A stretch of 64,000 bases of DNA from Saltatorellus ferox (GTDB lineage Bacteria > Planctomycetota > UBA1135 > GCA-002686595), in assembly GCA_007751475.1 (NCBI GenBank), contig CP036434.1, positions 4,469,524-4,533,523 of the forward strand, read 5' to 3'. The notes under the pieces are model-generated. The model was not told the DNA's origin. It worked only from the letters and a program-made list of their open reading frames with translations, and searched no databases. Positions 23,899 to 35,471 of the stretch are shown here, piece after piece (within the stretch, counting starts at the first letter, position 1; the number at the start of each line of letters is the position of its first letter). Position numbers and translations under genes: made by a program.

Positions 23899-25365
23899 AT
23901 GCCTGGCACCTCGACGGCCACCACGACGGCCAGCGGGTGCGCGCCCCTCGGCGCGCACCCCGCGGCGGACGTGGAGCTGTGGCTCTCCAGCCCGATTCGC
24001 CTCGCCCTGCTGGCGATCGTCGCGATCCTGCTGGCGACCCTCGCCACCTCCATCGGGGAGATCGAGCTGGTCAGCGCCGGCGGCATGGACGAACGAGATG
24101 TCGATGTGCTCTGGCGCCAGGGGCTGCTCTGGACGCTCTGGGCGGTGGTGACCCCGCCGCTTCTCTGGGTGGCGATCCGCATGGGCCGCTTCATCTCCCA
24201 CTGGCCGCTGCTCGTGCTGGCGCACCTCATCTTGGCCACGATCGTCGGCGCCGCGTTCCTCTGCGCGGAGATCGCGGTCATCGAAGCGGGGCAGACCGCG
24301 GAGGAAACGGCGTCCTTCGCGCGGGGCGTCCGCTGGAGCGAGGAGCGCGGCGACGGCGAGCGCGACTCCAGGAGACGACGAGACGGAAGGACTCCGGGGG
24401 AAGGAGACCTGGCGGCAGCCGAACCGGGAACGAGTCCGCCCGACCGACCCATCGAGGAAGGGCGTTCTTCCGACAACGGCTTCGCCAATCGGCCACCCGG
24501 CAGGCCTCCCACTGGCCCGATGAGCAGGCGACGCTGGATGCGCCGGGTCGCGAGCTTCAACATCTCGACCGGCGACCTGCGCGCGGACTTCGAGCGCCGC
24601 TGGCCGCTCCGGGTTCCGCGCTACGCACTCGTGTACTTCTCGTTGATCGGCATCGGGCTCGGCATCCGAGCCTTCCTGAACGGCAGACTGCAGGAGCGTC
24701 ATGCCGCACGCCTCGAGTCGGACCTGAGCCGCGCTCGGCTCGACGCGCTCAAGGGCCAGCTTCACCCGCACTTCCTCTTCAATTCGCTGCACTCCGTCGG
24801 AGGCCTCATCCGAACGTCGCGCGGCGACGACGCGCTGACCGCCCTCGCGTCGATCGGGGATCTGCTGCGCACGAGCCTCGACGCCGAACCGGAGCAGTTC
24901 GTCCCGCTGGAGCGCGAGATCGAGCTGATCCGGCGCTATCTGGACGTCGAGACGCTGCGCCTCGGCGATCGGCTCAAGATCACGATCGACGTGCCCCCGG
25001 AACTCCTGCCGGCGGAGGTGCCGACGTTCATCGCGCAGCCGCTGGTCGAGAATGCGATCAAGCACGCGGTCGCATCTCGTTCGGGCGGAGGCTCCGTCCT
25101 GCTGCGAGCGCGGGCGGAGGACGGCGTTCGGCTGATCCTCGACGTCGAGGACGACGGCCCCGGCTACGCGCCGAGAGCCGGACACGCGGGCGTGGGGATC
25201 TCCCACGTGACCCAGCGCCTCGAGGCGCTCTTCGGCGGGGCAGCCACGCTCGAGGTCGGATCGATGCCGGCGGGCAGCGCTGGAACGCGGGCGCGGCTCA
25301 CCCTTCCCCTGGATGACATCGACGGCCCCCTGGATCACCTCGACGGCGAGGCGGAATCGGAATGA
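23899..25365 (+). CDS. LytS-family sensor histidine kinase
   Basis: About 488 residues from the ATG at 23899; an earlier in-frame GTG at 23797 exists, but a GGATACT box near 23862 argues for the later start. Three hydrophobic segments lie near residues 30-50, 75-95 and 100-128, then a charged low-complexity stretch (RGDGERDSRRRRDGR...) of about 70 residues, a fourth helix (ALVYFSLIGIGLGI), and the His_kinase domain (QLHPHFLFNSLHS, phospho-acceptor His about 291). The HATPase_c part has QPLVENAIKHAV and DDGPGYAP. The membrane part is not a recognisable sensor fold. The TGA overlaps the response-regulator ATG by 4 nt (ATGA), so the pair is coupled. Confidence 0.88.
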   Translation: MPGTSTATTTASGCAPLGAHPAADVELWLSSPIRLALLAIVAILLATLATSIGEIELVSAGGMDERDVDVLWRQGLLWTLWAVVTPPLLWVAIRMGRFISHWPLLVLAHLILATIVGAAFLCAEIAVIEAGQTAEETASFARGVRWSEERGDGERDSRRRRDGRTPGEGDLAAAEPGTSPPDRPIEEGRSSDNGFANRPPGRPPTGPMSRRRWMRRVASFNISTGDLRADFERRWPLRVPRYALVYFSLIGIGLGIRAFLNGRLQERHAARLESDLSRARLDALKGQLHPHFLFNSLHSVGGLIRTSRGDDALTALASIGDLLRTSLDAEPEQFVPLEREIELIRRYLDVETLRLGDRLKITIDVPPELLPAEVPTFIAQPLVENAIKHAVASRSGGGSVLLRARAEDGVRLILDVEDDGPGYAPRAGHAGVGISHVTQRLEALFGGAATLEVGSMPAGSAGTRARLTLPLDDIDGPLDHLDGEAESE

Positions 25366-26126
25366 CGCAAGGAGACCCCAGCCGCATGCGCGTGCTCGTT
25401 GCGGACGACGAGAGAAACGCCCTTTCCACCCTGGAGGAGCTCGTGCGCGGCCATCCGGACCTCGAGCTCGTCGCTGCCTGCAGCGACGGAGAAACGGCGG
25501 TGGAGCAGACGCTCCTTCTGGGCCCCGAACTCCTGATCCTGGACGTGCAGATGCCGGGCGCGACCGGGCTCGAGGTGGTCAGCGTGCTGCCGCCGGAGAA
25601 CCGCCCGCTCGTGATCTTCGCCACGGCCCATGACGATCACGCGGTCGAGGCCTTCGCGCTGCACGCCGTCGACTACCTGCTCAAACCGTTCGACGACGAG
25701 CGCTTCCGGGTCGCCCTGGATCGAGCGCTGGAGCGGCGCCGCGAAGAGGGCCCCGGTCCGAACGAGGAGCGCCTGCAAGGTGTCCTGAGCGAACAGGGAG
25801 AGGATCGCCTCGCCATTCACCGCGGCGGCTCGCTCGTGCTCGTGCCGTTCGAGGACATCGAGTGGGTGGAGTCGGCCGACCAGTACGTGCGCATCCACCT
25901 CAAGGATGGTCGAGAAGAGCTCATGCGCGCATCGATGGGGCACCTGGAGAAGCGCCTCCCGAGCGCACGATTCATGCGCGTCCATCGCTCCGCCATCGTG
26001 GCGACCGACCAGATCCACGGACTGAAGAGCGCCACGTCGGGGACCGGGCAGATCCGCATGCGGGGCGGCGCGAGCGTGCCGGTGAGTCGCACCCGTCTCG
26101 CTCTGGTCCGCCGCTCGCTCAAGTAA
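25362..26126 (+). CDS. LytTR-family response regulator
   Basis: A 254-residue cytosolic regulator with a receiver domain at residues 9-125 (acid pocket Asp15/Asp16, phospho-acceptor Asp61 in LLILDVQMPG, switch Thr in FATAHDDHA, Lys108 in YLLKPF). A LytTR DNA-binding domain lies at about 148-250 (IAIHRGGSLVLVPFEDIEWVESADQYVRIHLKDG, FMRVHRSAIVATDQI, VPVSRTRLALVRRSL). It is the output partner of the LytS kinase that overlaps its start. LytTR regulators bind short direct repeats, but I could not assign a binding site. The next genes (26344 onward) are candidates for regulation by position only. Confidence 0.92.
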   Translation: MTQGDPSRMRVLVADDERNALSTLEELVRGHPDLELVAACSDGETAVEQTLLLGPELLILDVQMPGATGLEVVSVLPPENRPLVIFATAHDDHAVEAFALHAVDYLLKPFDDERFRVALDRALERRREEGPGPNEERLQGVLSEQGEDRLAIHRGGSLVLVPFEDIEWVESADQYVRIHLKDGREELMRASMGHLEKRLPSARFMRVHRSAIVATDQIHGLKSATSGTGQIRMRGGASVPVSRTRLALVRRSLK

Positions 26127-26343
26127 GGGCCAGGTTGCGGCCTGAACGTCGGTCCAGATCTCCCGTTCCCAACACGTCTGCAACCGCATGCGCCAGGGGC
26201 GAGATCGGATCGAAACTAACCGTCGACAAGCCCGTTTCAGTGGCACATAACCGAGCGTGGGCGGCGCCCGATGGACCTTGTCCGCCGACCCGCTGCCCAC
26301 GCCTTGGACCCCCTACCCGAACGCCTAGAAAGCACTGTCACCG

Positions 26344-27459
26344 ATGATCTTCCTCACCAATCAGCGTCCCTCCCTCGATCCGCGCTCCCATGGATGGGGT
26401 TCGCGTCGCGCCATCGGGCTCTTCGTCGCAGGCAGCGCCCTGGCGGCGCTCGGCTTCGGCGCGACCAGGCTCTTCGACGGGCTCAGCACGACCTACGAGA
26501 AGGACCTCATCTTCGACGTCACTTGCTCGACCAGCTCCACCTCCGAGACCGTGAAGATGGAGATGATCCGAGACGGCGAGCCCGCCGACATGTCGGGGCG
26601 CGGGGGCGGAGGCAGCACGCAGTCCTTCGAACTCAGCTACACGGATACCGTGCTCGCAGCCTCCGACGGAGCCCCGACGAAGGTCCAGCGCGAATTCGAA
26701 TCGGTCGGCGGCGACATGGAGATGGAGGGCCGCGACGGTCCCGTCGAGCGCAGCCTCGAGTCTGCCTTCGAAGGCCTCACGATCACGCTCAGCCAGGGCG
26801 ATGACGGGGTGGAGGTCGAGGTGACCGACGGCGAAGCACCCGACGGCGATCGCCTCGAGGGACACGCGCTGCGCCTGCCGCTCGACGGGCTGCTTCCGAA
26901 GGAAGCGGTCGAGGTCGGCGGCGAGTGGGAGATCGAGGGCACCGCGTTCCTGGCCGCCATGGGCGTCGGGGCACAGGCGAAGCTCATCGATCGCCCCGAG
27001 CGCGAGGGCGGCGGTGGTCGCGGCGGCGAAGGCGGCGGCGGCGGTCGACGCGGGCGCGGCGGCTGGCAGCGCGGCGGCGGCGGTGGCGGCGGCGCGATGC
27101 TCGCCGGCGGCGACTGGGAAATCACCGCGACGCTCACCGACGAGACGCGCGAGGTCGATGGAGTCGCCTGCGCCGTGATCACGATCGCGGCCGAGGTCGA
27201 GGGCGAGCCCGAGGCCGGCGGCGGCGGCCGCGAAGGCGTGGAGTCGGAGAGCAGCTACAGCGGCGAGTTCGAGGCCGAGCTGCTCTTCTGCATGGAAGAA
27301 GCGCGACCCGTCATGTTCGAAGCGAAAGGCTCGTTCGAGCTCTCCACCGAGACGTCCATGGATTCCGAGCGGGGATCGTTCGAGATGTCGCGCGTCGTCG
27401 AGACGGAGATGACCGCCTCCATGAAGATCGAGGCGCGCAAGGCCTCGGACGGAGAGTGA
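26344..27459 (+). CDS. exported protein with central Gly/Arg-rich segment
   Basis: A 371-residue protein with an N-terminal hydrophobic segment at residues 23-40 (AIGLFVAGSALAALGFGATRL) that acts as a signal or anchor. The rest is strongly acidic and beta-rich, interrupted near residues 220-255 by a low-complexity run of Gly with Arg (GGGGRGGEGGGGGRRGRGG and on). The halves on either side (TVKMEMIRDGEPADMSG..., DWEITATLTDETREVDGVACAV...) both look like a substrate- or ligand-free beta domain of unknown family. The next gene also has a Gly/Arg-rich tail. Function unknown. Confidence 0.65.
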   Translation: MIFLTNQRPSLDPRSHGWGSRRAIGLFVAGSALAALGFGATRLFDGLSTTYEKDLIFDVTCSTSSTSETVKMEMIRDGEPADMSGRGGGGSTQSFELSYTDTVLAASDGAPTKVQREFESVGGDMEMEGRDGPVERSLESAFEGLTITLSQGDDGVEVEVTDGEAPDGDRLEGHALRLPLDGLLPKEAVEVGGEWEIEGTAFLAAMGVGAQAKLIDRPEREGGGGRGGEGGGGGRRGRGGWQRGGGGGGGAMLAGGDWEITATLTDETREVDGVACAVITIAAEVEGEPEAGGGGREGVESESSYSGEFEAELLFCMEEARPVMFEAKGSFELSTETSMDSERGSFEMSRVVETEMTASMKIEARKASDGE

Positions 27460-27558
27460 CGCGATCCGTCGAATGCACCCTCCCATCGCGCCCCTGTCGC
27501 GCCCCATTGAAACACCTGTTCACCCGCCCTCTAGGGCACTCCTGACCCCCTGATCACC

Positions 27559-28353
27559 ATGTCGAATCCACTTCCTCTCGTTCTGATTGCCAGCCTCGTG
27601 GCGGGTGGCGTTGGCGCCGCTGCGACGACCCTCCTGGTCACGCCTCCGGCCCAGGAATCCGCCGCTTCGGGCGTCCTCCGCGACAACTCGGAGGTTCTCG
27701 CGAAGCTCGACAACATGGAGCAGTCGTACAACACGCTGCTCGACCGTATCGAGAGCCTCGAGGCGAACTCCGAGATGGTCCCGGTCGGAAAGCCGGCCGA
27801 GCGCATCTCGGCGGTCGCGCCCGAGACCGTGCTGGAAGACGCCGTCCGCAACGTGCTCGCCGACATGGATGACGGCGCAGCGATCGCTGCCACGCCCAAG
27901 CTCGAGCAAGCGGTGGAAGCCGTGATCGAGATGCGCGAGGAGCGCCGCCGCCTGGAGCGTGAGCAAGAGCGCGCCGTGGCCGAAGAGAAGCGTCTGGAGG
28001 ATCGACTCGCGAAGCTTCAGTCCGAGCTGGGCCTGGACCAGGGCCAGGTCAACTCCATGCGCACGATCTACCAGGAACAGGACCAGAAGCGGACCGAACT
28101 CCGGGACAAGATGATGGAGATGCGCGACGGAGGCGGCTCGCGGGAAGACGTGAGGGCGCTCTGGGTGGACCTGCGTGATTCGACGACGAACCAGATCAAG
28201 GGCGTGCTGACGCCCTCCCAGTACGAGACCTACGAGGCTTCGGACAGCAACGACCAGGGCTGGGGTCGAGGCGGCGGCGGACGCGGTGGCAACACCGGCG
28301 GCGGCAACAACCCCGGCGGGAACGCCGGCGGTGGCCGCGGCCGCGGTCAGTGA
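27559..28353 (+). CDS. exported coiled-coil, Spy/CpxP-like protein with Gly/Asn-rich tail
   Basis: A 264-residue protein: signal anchor (LPLVLIASLVAGGVGAAATTLLV, residues 5-27), a heptad-like segment (VLAKLDNMEQSYNTLLDRIESLE), and a long charged helix region (VIEMREERRRLEREQERAVAEEKRLEDRLAKLQ, about 125-160). A C-terminal unit with LTPSQYETYE follows, similar in feel to Spy/CpxP (LTXXQ) periplasmic chaperones. The last 30 residues are Gly/Asn/Arg repeats (GGNTGGGNN..). It is 99 nt downstream of the preceding exported Gly-rich protein and likely in its operon, with a terminator after it. Confidence 0.65.
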   Translation: MSNPLPLVLIASLVAGGVGAAATTLLVTPPAQESAASGVLRDNSEVLAKLDNMEQSYNTLLDRIESLEANSEMVPVGKPAERISAVAPETVLEDAVRNVLADMDDGAAIAATPKLEQAVEAVIEMREERRRLEREQERAVAEEKRLEDRLAKLQSELGLDQGQVNSMRTIYQEQDQKRTELRDKMMEMRDGGGSREDVRALWVDLRDSTTNQIKGVLTPSQYETYEASDSNDQGWGRGGGGRGGNTGGGNNPGGNAGGGRGRGQ

Positions 28354-28360
28354 ATCGGTC

Positions 28361-28401
28361 ATCGACGGTGTCGCCTGACGTGCCACGCCGTCGATTTTCT
28401 T
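28361..28401 (+). terminator. rho-independent terminator after the 27559 gene
   Basis: Stem ATCGACGG (28361-28368) pairs with CCGTCGAT (28388-28395) and is followed by a TTTTCTT run. It begins 7 nt past the stop codon. Confidence 0.65.
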
Positions 28402-28516
28402 GACCTTCACGGTGGTCTCTCGGGCAGCTCGGCAGGCTTCCCTTCGGTAGCTGCTCACACTGGAGTGGGTGGCACTCTCCGAAGAAACTCTCCGGTTTCC
28501 CGTCACGGACCACCCC

Positions 28517-30247
28517 ATGGCCTCCTTGTTTTCACCGCTTCGCGCGCTCCTCTTCCTGTTCTTGATCGGCTCCCTCACGGCGGCGGCGCCGGCGCGGTCG
28601 GCCTCTCTCGGGGATGTGGAGGGCGTCAACTCCGCCCTGAAGAGGGCGGAAGCCAACCTCCAGCTCGTCGACGGAAGCATCGGGCACCTGACGGCACCGC
28701 CGAAGGGGTCGGCGGCCAAGCTCAGCCGGATGAGGCTCGACATGGCGCACGCTGACGTGGAGGTGGCCGGGAAGCTCGTGGCCGCGCTCAAGGATGGCGT
28801 GGGCGTGACGGAGGCGAAGGCTCGCTTCGCGGCAGCGGAGGCGCTGTACGAGAAGCTTGACGGCATTCTGACGGGCGCTCCTCCTGCACCGAAGCCCCAG
28901 CCGAAGCCCCAGCCGACGCCTGTCCCAACACCAGCTCCAAAGGATCCACCGAAGCCGGACCAGCCCGCACCCGTACCCGTACCGGCTCCGGCCCCCGCGC
29001 CGACCCCTCCGGCCACCGTGAAGCTGGGCTATCCGCACGCGGACACCTTCAAGAACACCCTCTTCACGCTCAACCGCGTCGAACAGGACACGGCGAAGCT
29101 CGCCGCGAGCATGGCCGAGTGCCGGCCCCTCGAGGACCAGCTGAGCGTCAGTCACCGCGTGACCGGCGCTGCCCTCGAACTCGGCAAGGAGACCCTGCGC
29201 CAGGCTGGCTTCGTTCAGGCGGGCTTCGAGAAGATCCCGGCCAACGGCGAGGGAGTGGCGGAAGCCAAGAAGCGGCTCGCGACCGCCAGGGAAAGCCTGA
29301 ACTCGTGCATGGCCTACTTTCAGCCGCTGAACGAGAAGCTTGCGCAGCTCGTTGACCCGACGGCCTATCCGTCGCTTCAGACGGACCTCGAGCGGCTCCG
29401 CGACCTGAGCTCCGCCTATCGGGACCCTGCGATGCAGTTCCGACAGAACCGCGCCGCGGCCGCGGATGCGTTCCAGCAGAGCGACGCCGCGCTCGCCGAG
29501 TGCAAGCGCATCGAAGCCGCGTACGCGCGGCTCGTCCAGCAGGACACGCCCGAGGGCCGCGCCGTCAAGAGCAGCTGCGAGAACCTCGAGGAAGCGCGCG
29601 CCGCATTCCTCACGGGCGCTGCCGAAGTAAGCCGTGCGCTGCCTGCGGAGATCGAGAAGGACATCGCCGAGGTCGAACGCGTCGCCGGTGAGGCGGTGGC
29701 GAACCAGAAGCCGATGTGGTTCACGGGCGGAATCCCCCAGCAGGTCGGCTTCATCGACGACAAGCTGTCGCTTCTCATGGCCCTCGATCCCGTGAAGGGC
29801 GCGGAGACCCTCGCGCATGTCGAGGCCCTGAAGGCCGGCCTGGCGAAGCAAGCGGACTCGCTGAAGGAGCTGATCATCCGCGAGAACCCGCTGCCTGCGG
29901 ACGGCTACCGCGGCGCCGATCGGGACGCCGTCGTCGCGATCGCGACCGATGGCTGGAAGCACCAGCAATCGGACTTCGAGCTTCTCGCGGTCCGCATTCC
30001 CTCCGACACCTGGAAGCGCGTCACGAAGTGGGAGTACAGCAACGGGACCTGGTACTTCGTCGACGTATCGTGGCTCCAGGTGCGACTCATCGTGGCGGAC
30101 GAGGACAACCCCGCTCAGGCGATCGACCGCCCCGTCAACGTCCGCATGGATCACCAGAACGGTGACAAGATGATCGGCGTTCCTCTCTGGGGCTTCGGGG
30201 ACGCGCTCCAGCCCAGTTCCTATCTGCTGCGCACCAAGATCCGGTGA
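28517..30247 (+). CDS. exported protein with Pro-rich linker, unknown function
   Basis: About 576 residues from the ATG at 28517 (ASLFSPLRALLFLFLIGSLTAAAPARSAS, a signal peptide with cleavage near residue 29); the ORF start at 28469 would bury that peptide. A helical N-terminal domain is followed by a PKPQPKPQPTPVPTP linker (about 117-165), a long all-helical region, and a C-terminal beta part (TDGWKHQQSDFELLAVRIPSDTWKRVTKWEYSNGTWYFVD) ending in WGFGDALQPSSYLLRTKIR. I do not recognise a family. Two-thirds of the protein could be periplasmic helical bundle. Confidence 0.6.
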   Translation: MASLFSPLRALLFLFLIGSLTAAAPARSASLGDVEGVNSALKRAEANLQLVDGSIGHLTAPPKGSAAKLSRMRLDMAHADVEVAGKLVAALKDGVGVTEAKARFAAAEALYEKLDGILTGAPPAPKPQPKPQPTPVPTPAPKDPPKPDQPAPVPVPAPAPAPTPPATVKLGYPHADTFKNTLFTLNRVEQDTAKLAASMAECRPLEDQLSVSHRVTGAALELGKETLRQAGFVQAGFEKIPANGEGVAEAKKRLATARESLNSCMAYFQPLNEKLAQLVDPTAYPSLQTDLERLRDLSSAYRDPAMQFRQNRAAAADAFQQSDAALAECKRIEAAYARLVQQDTPEGRAVKSSCENLEEARAAFLTGAAEVSRALPAEIEKDIAEVERVAGEAVANQKPMWFTGGIPQQVGFIDDKLSLLMALDPVKGAETLAHVEALKAGLAKQADSLKELIIRENPLPADGYRGADRDAVVAIATDGWKHQQSDFELLAVRIPSDTWKRVTKWEYSNGTWYFVDVSWLQVRLIVADEDNPAQAIDRPVNVRMDHQNGDKMIGVPLWGFGDALQPSSYLLRTKIR

Positions 30248-30471
30248 GCACAACCGGGCGAGGTGAAGGCGTCGGCGTATCGTCCATGTAAGGGCGATGG
30301 TGTACGTGCTTCGAACAAGCTGGATCACGCTGAGAGTCCTGCCCGGAGGGGAAGGGACCGATAGGGACCGAGGAAGCCGGCCGCCGTACACTTCTGGCGG
30401 CGCCGACTCTCCGCCGACTGCCCTCCGAATGCCCTTCTGGCTTTCCGATCCGTATTTCAGCCAAACGCACG

Positions 30472-32901
<2,430 letters not shown>

Positions 32902-32907
32902 GAGAGC

Positions 32908-32940
32908 GCGTCGGTACCGTAGCAGGTACGGTACCGACGC
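32908..32940. repeat. intergenic hairpin repeat, copy 2
   Basis: Perfect 14-bp stem (GCGTCGGTACCGTA, 32908-32921, pairing with 32927-32940) and a GCAGG loop. It lies between the convergent M1 peptidase and lipoprotein genes. It shares its stem with the hairpin at 806-836. It could terminate both genes, though no T-run follows on either strand. Confidence 0.75.
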
Positions 32941-32946
32941 CCATCG

Positions 32947-35205
32947 CTACTGGATCACGCCGTCGACGACCGCGGGCGGGCCGGTGATCGTAGGCGGAAC
33001 CGTGATCGCAGGCATCACGTAGAGACTCAGCTCCGGCACCACCAGCGCGTCAGCATCCGTGATGTCCAGCTGGGTCGCCCCGCCCGGATCCACCACGAGG
33101 GTCTGCTCGACGCCGAGCGCCCGCACGATGTACTCGGAGTTGGCGCCGATGACCGTGCCGTCCTTCAGCGAGAAGTTCGGGAACCACCACTGACCTTCGC
33201 CGCCCAGGTCGACCGGCGAGCCCGGGATGCCGAAGAGGCGGCCCGGCCCGTTGTAGTTGAGCAGGATCTGCTGACCGTCGTAGGTCGGGTCATCGTTCAT
33301 GTCGTTGGCCGTCGAGTGCGTGTAGAGCACGTCGAGCGGCGGATCGAACTCCAGGAAGTCACCGCCGGCATCCGTGAGGCCGATGAACTTGTTCCACTCG
33401 TTGTGGCCTGTCTCGTAGAAGTAGAACTCATCTTCGTTGAAGACGTCGTAGATGCTGGTCATGGCCGTGCGCTGGGCTGCAGTCACCAGGGGTCCGGACT
33501 GCATGCCCCACGTGTTCGGGCCCTGATCCGGCTCGACGCCGGCGGCGAGTCCCACGCCCACCATCACTCCGCTGCCAGAGTCCAGGCGAAGCGTCATATC
33601 CGAGGGATCGAACTCGTAGCGATACGCCGAAGCGACGTCGTTCGCGTTCGGAAGGTAGACGCTGCCCGCGTTCGCGTCCGAAAGACTGATCTCCGACTTC
33701 AGCCCGTTGACCGTCGCGTACAGCTCCAGCTCCGTGAGGCCGGAGAACACAGGATCCGACCCGAGGACGACTCGATCCGTGAAGAAGGTGATCTCGGTGT
33801 CGCCGTCCTCGTAGTTGACTCCGCCGAGGTACTGGCTGTGCATGCTGATGAAGCCGCCAGCCGCAGTCACGTCGATCAGGGTCGGTGGAATGATGGGGTC
33901 CCAGGACTCGGTGCTGCCGTTCCACTCGGCCAGGCGTTGCCACTCGGTGCCGCTGTAGGCGATCTGGAATCGGGACGGCCCTTCCCACCATTCGAAGCGC
34001 TGCGTGCCAAGCTCTGAAAGAAGCAGCGTATCTCGAGTGACACGGCGGAGCTTGCCGGGAGCAGCCACCACGTCATAGATCACGTCGCCCGACTCCGTCT
34101 CGGCCGTGACCTGATCCCCGTTCTCGAAGCTCTCCCCGAGCGGCGCCCAGGCTCCGTAGTAGCCCACCCAGCCATACTGGCCTGAGTCCAGCTCGACGCT
34201 GATGCCGGAGCTGAGCTCGACCCGCTGGCCGATGTCTGCGCCCTGGTTGTGGTAGAGGTTGTAGCGGAACACGTGGTTCTCGTAGTCTCCGCGGCTGAGG
34301 GCGACCGCCGGATCAGTATCGAGCTGGCGAACGACGTTTGCCGCGTCGAAGACGACTCGCCACGTGGACTCCAGCGCGCCAGAATCGCCGATTCCGTCGT
34401 GGTAGCGCACGGTCCGCGTGATCTTCGCGGCCCCGCCGCCCGACCCGGTGTTGAAGGTCAGCACCATCTGGCTGCGCTCGGCGTAGTCGCCTGGGTTCGT
34501 AGCAGGCACATCGATGTCCCCGGAGCCCTCCAGGAACAGGAAGCCGTTGTCCCCCTCCTCGCTCTTGAGCATTCCGTACATGAGCGCGTCGGCCGCGGTC
34601 CCACCGTCGGGGATGCCGACGTAGCGCAGCTCGAACGCACCATAGCGGTCACCCTGCGAAGGCGAGGCGCTGACCTCGAGCTCTCCGTGGATCATCGCAG
34701 GGCTTCCGTTCTCATCGATAGGAAGCCAGAGCGAAGCGAGCTGAGGCTCCGCGTTCGACGCCCGATTCACGTCCATCGAGAACACGTGAATCCGTGGCGT
34801 GACGGTGCCCGATTCAGAGATATCGGGCTCCTCGCCGCAAAGAGCCGTGTCCAGCTGAGCCCTGTAGGGCGCTTCGTTGACGAAGCGCCAGAACCGCGTG
34901 AGCCCGACCTGGCAGAGGATGCTGTTGGCCTGGTCGACCGCTTCGATGGAGGGATCGATCACCCGAACGGAGGCCGCGTCCGTCACGTAGTCCGAGTTGA
35001 CAGGGAACTGGTTTCCCGCGTTCGGGAAGGAACCGTTGCCCGTGGAAACGGCGCTGGTGTCGGGGTCGACGACGGAGACCCCCTCCGGCGCAAGAAGACT
35101 GGAGATGGAGCCCGGGCTCGGGTCGGAATCGGAGCCGCTGCTACAGGCGGCGAGCAGACCGATGGGCAGGCAGGCCAGAAGAAGCCCGTTCGTGTTGGAT
35201 TGCAT
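32947..35205 (-). CDS. large lipoprotein, unknown function
   Basis: About 752 residues from the ATG at 35205 (QSNTNGLLLACLPIGLLAAC), which places a type II signal peptide with an LLAAC lipobox; the ORF start at 35241 adds 12 residues before it. The mature part starts with a Ser/Asp-rich tether (SSGSDSDPSPGSISS). It continues as beta-rich sequence with no recognised enzyme motif (YGAFELRYVGIPDGGTAADALMYGML..., WNKFIGLTDAGGDFLEFDPP). Ends in a Pro-rich strand (PAITVPPTITGPPAVVDGVIQ). Probably anchored to the outer membrane or S-layer side. Function unknown. Confidence 0.75.
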   Translation of the reverse strand: MQSNTNGLLLACLPIGLLAACSSGSDSDPSPGSISSLLAPEGVSVVDPDTSAVSTGNGSFPNAGNQFPVNSDYVTDAASVRVIDPSIEAVDQANSILCQVGLTRFWRFVNEAPYRAQLDTALCGEEPDISESGTVTPRIHVFSMDVNRASNAEPQLASLWLPIDENGSPAMIHGELEVSASPSQGDRYGAFELRYVGIPDGGTAADALMYGMLKSEEGDNGFLFLEGSGDIDVPATNPGDYAERSQMVLTFNTGSGGGAAKITRTVRYHDGIGDSGALESTWRVVFDAANVVRQLDTDPAVALSRGDYENHVFRYNLYHNQGADIGQRVELSSGISVELDSGQYGWVGYYGAWAPLGESFENGDQVTAETESGDVIYDVVAAPGKLRRVTRDTLLLSELGTQRFEWWEGPSRFQIAYSGTEWQRLAEWNGSTESWDPIIPPTLIDVTAAGGFISMHSQYLGGVNYEDGDTEITFFTDRVVLGSDPVFSGLTELELYATVNGLKSEISLSDANAGSVYLPNANDVASAYRYEFDPSDMTLRLDSGSGVMVGVGLAAGVEPDQGPNTWGMQSGPLVTAAQRTAMTSIYDVFNEDEFYFYETGHNEWNKFIGLTDAGGDFLEFDPPLDVLYTHSTANDMNDDPTYDGQQILLNYNGPGRLFGIPGSPVDLGGEGQWWFPNFSLKDGTVIGANSEYIVRALGVEQTLVVDPGGATQLDITDADALVVPELSLYVMPAITVPPTITGPPAVVDGVIQ

Positions 35206-35471
35206 GGGATGGAGGCGTCTGGGGAAGGTTCCCCGCTGCATCGGCAGGCGAGGAAGCCCGGGGGATCACGAGAAGGGGGGCTGGGGAAAACCTCGACCCA
35301 TTCATGTCCAAGTCTTGAACCGAATCGAAAGGTCCCCCCCGAAGCGCGTCGCGATCGCTGGATGGCCCGACGTGCCAGGCGTCACGAACCGAGGACGTCA
35401 AAAATCTCCAAACCCTAAGCACGATCCTGCCCGAAGATATGGGGAGCCGTCTCCCTATGATGCGGTGCCCC

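Noticed and set aside
26207..26260. Possible sigma-54 promoter (TGGCAC near 26238)
   Set aside because: The -24-like hexamer is not followed by TTGC at the needed spacing.
27460..27558. Possible small ORF between the two Gly-rich genes
   Set aside because: No ribosome site or plausible frame; the ORF reading 26925-27545 is a shadow of the upstream gene.
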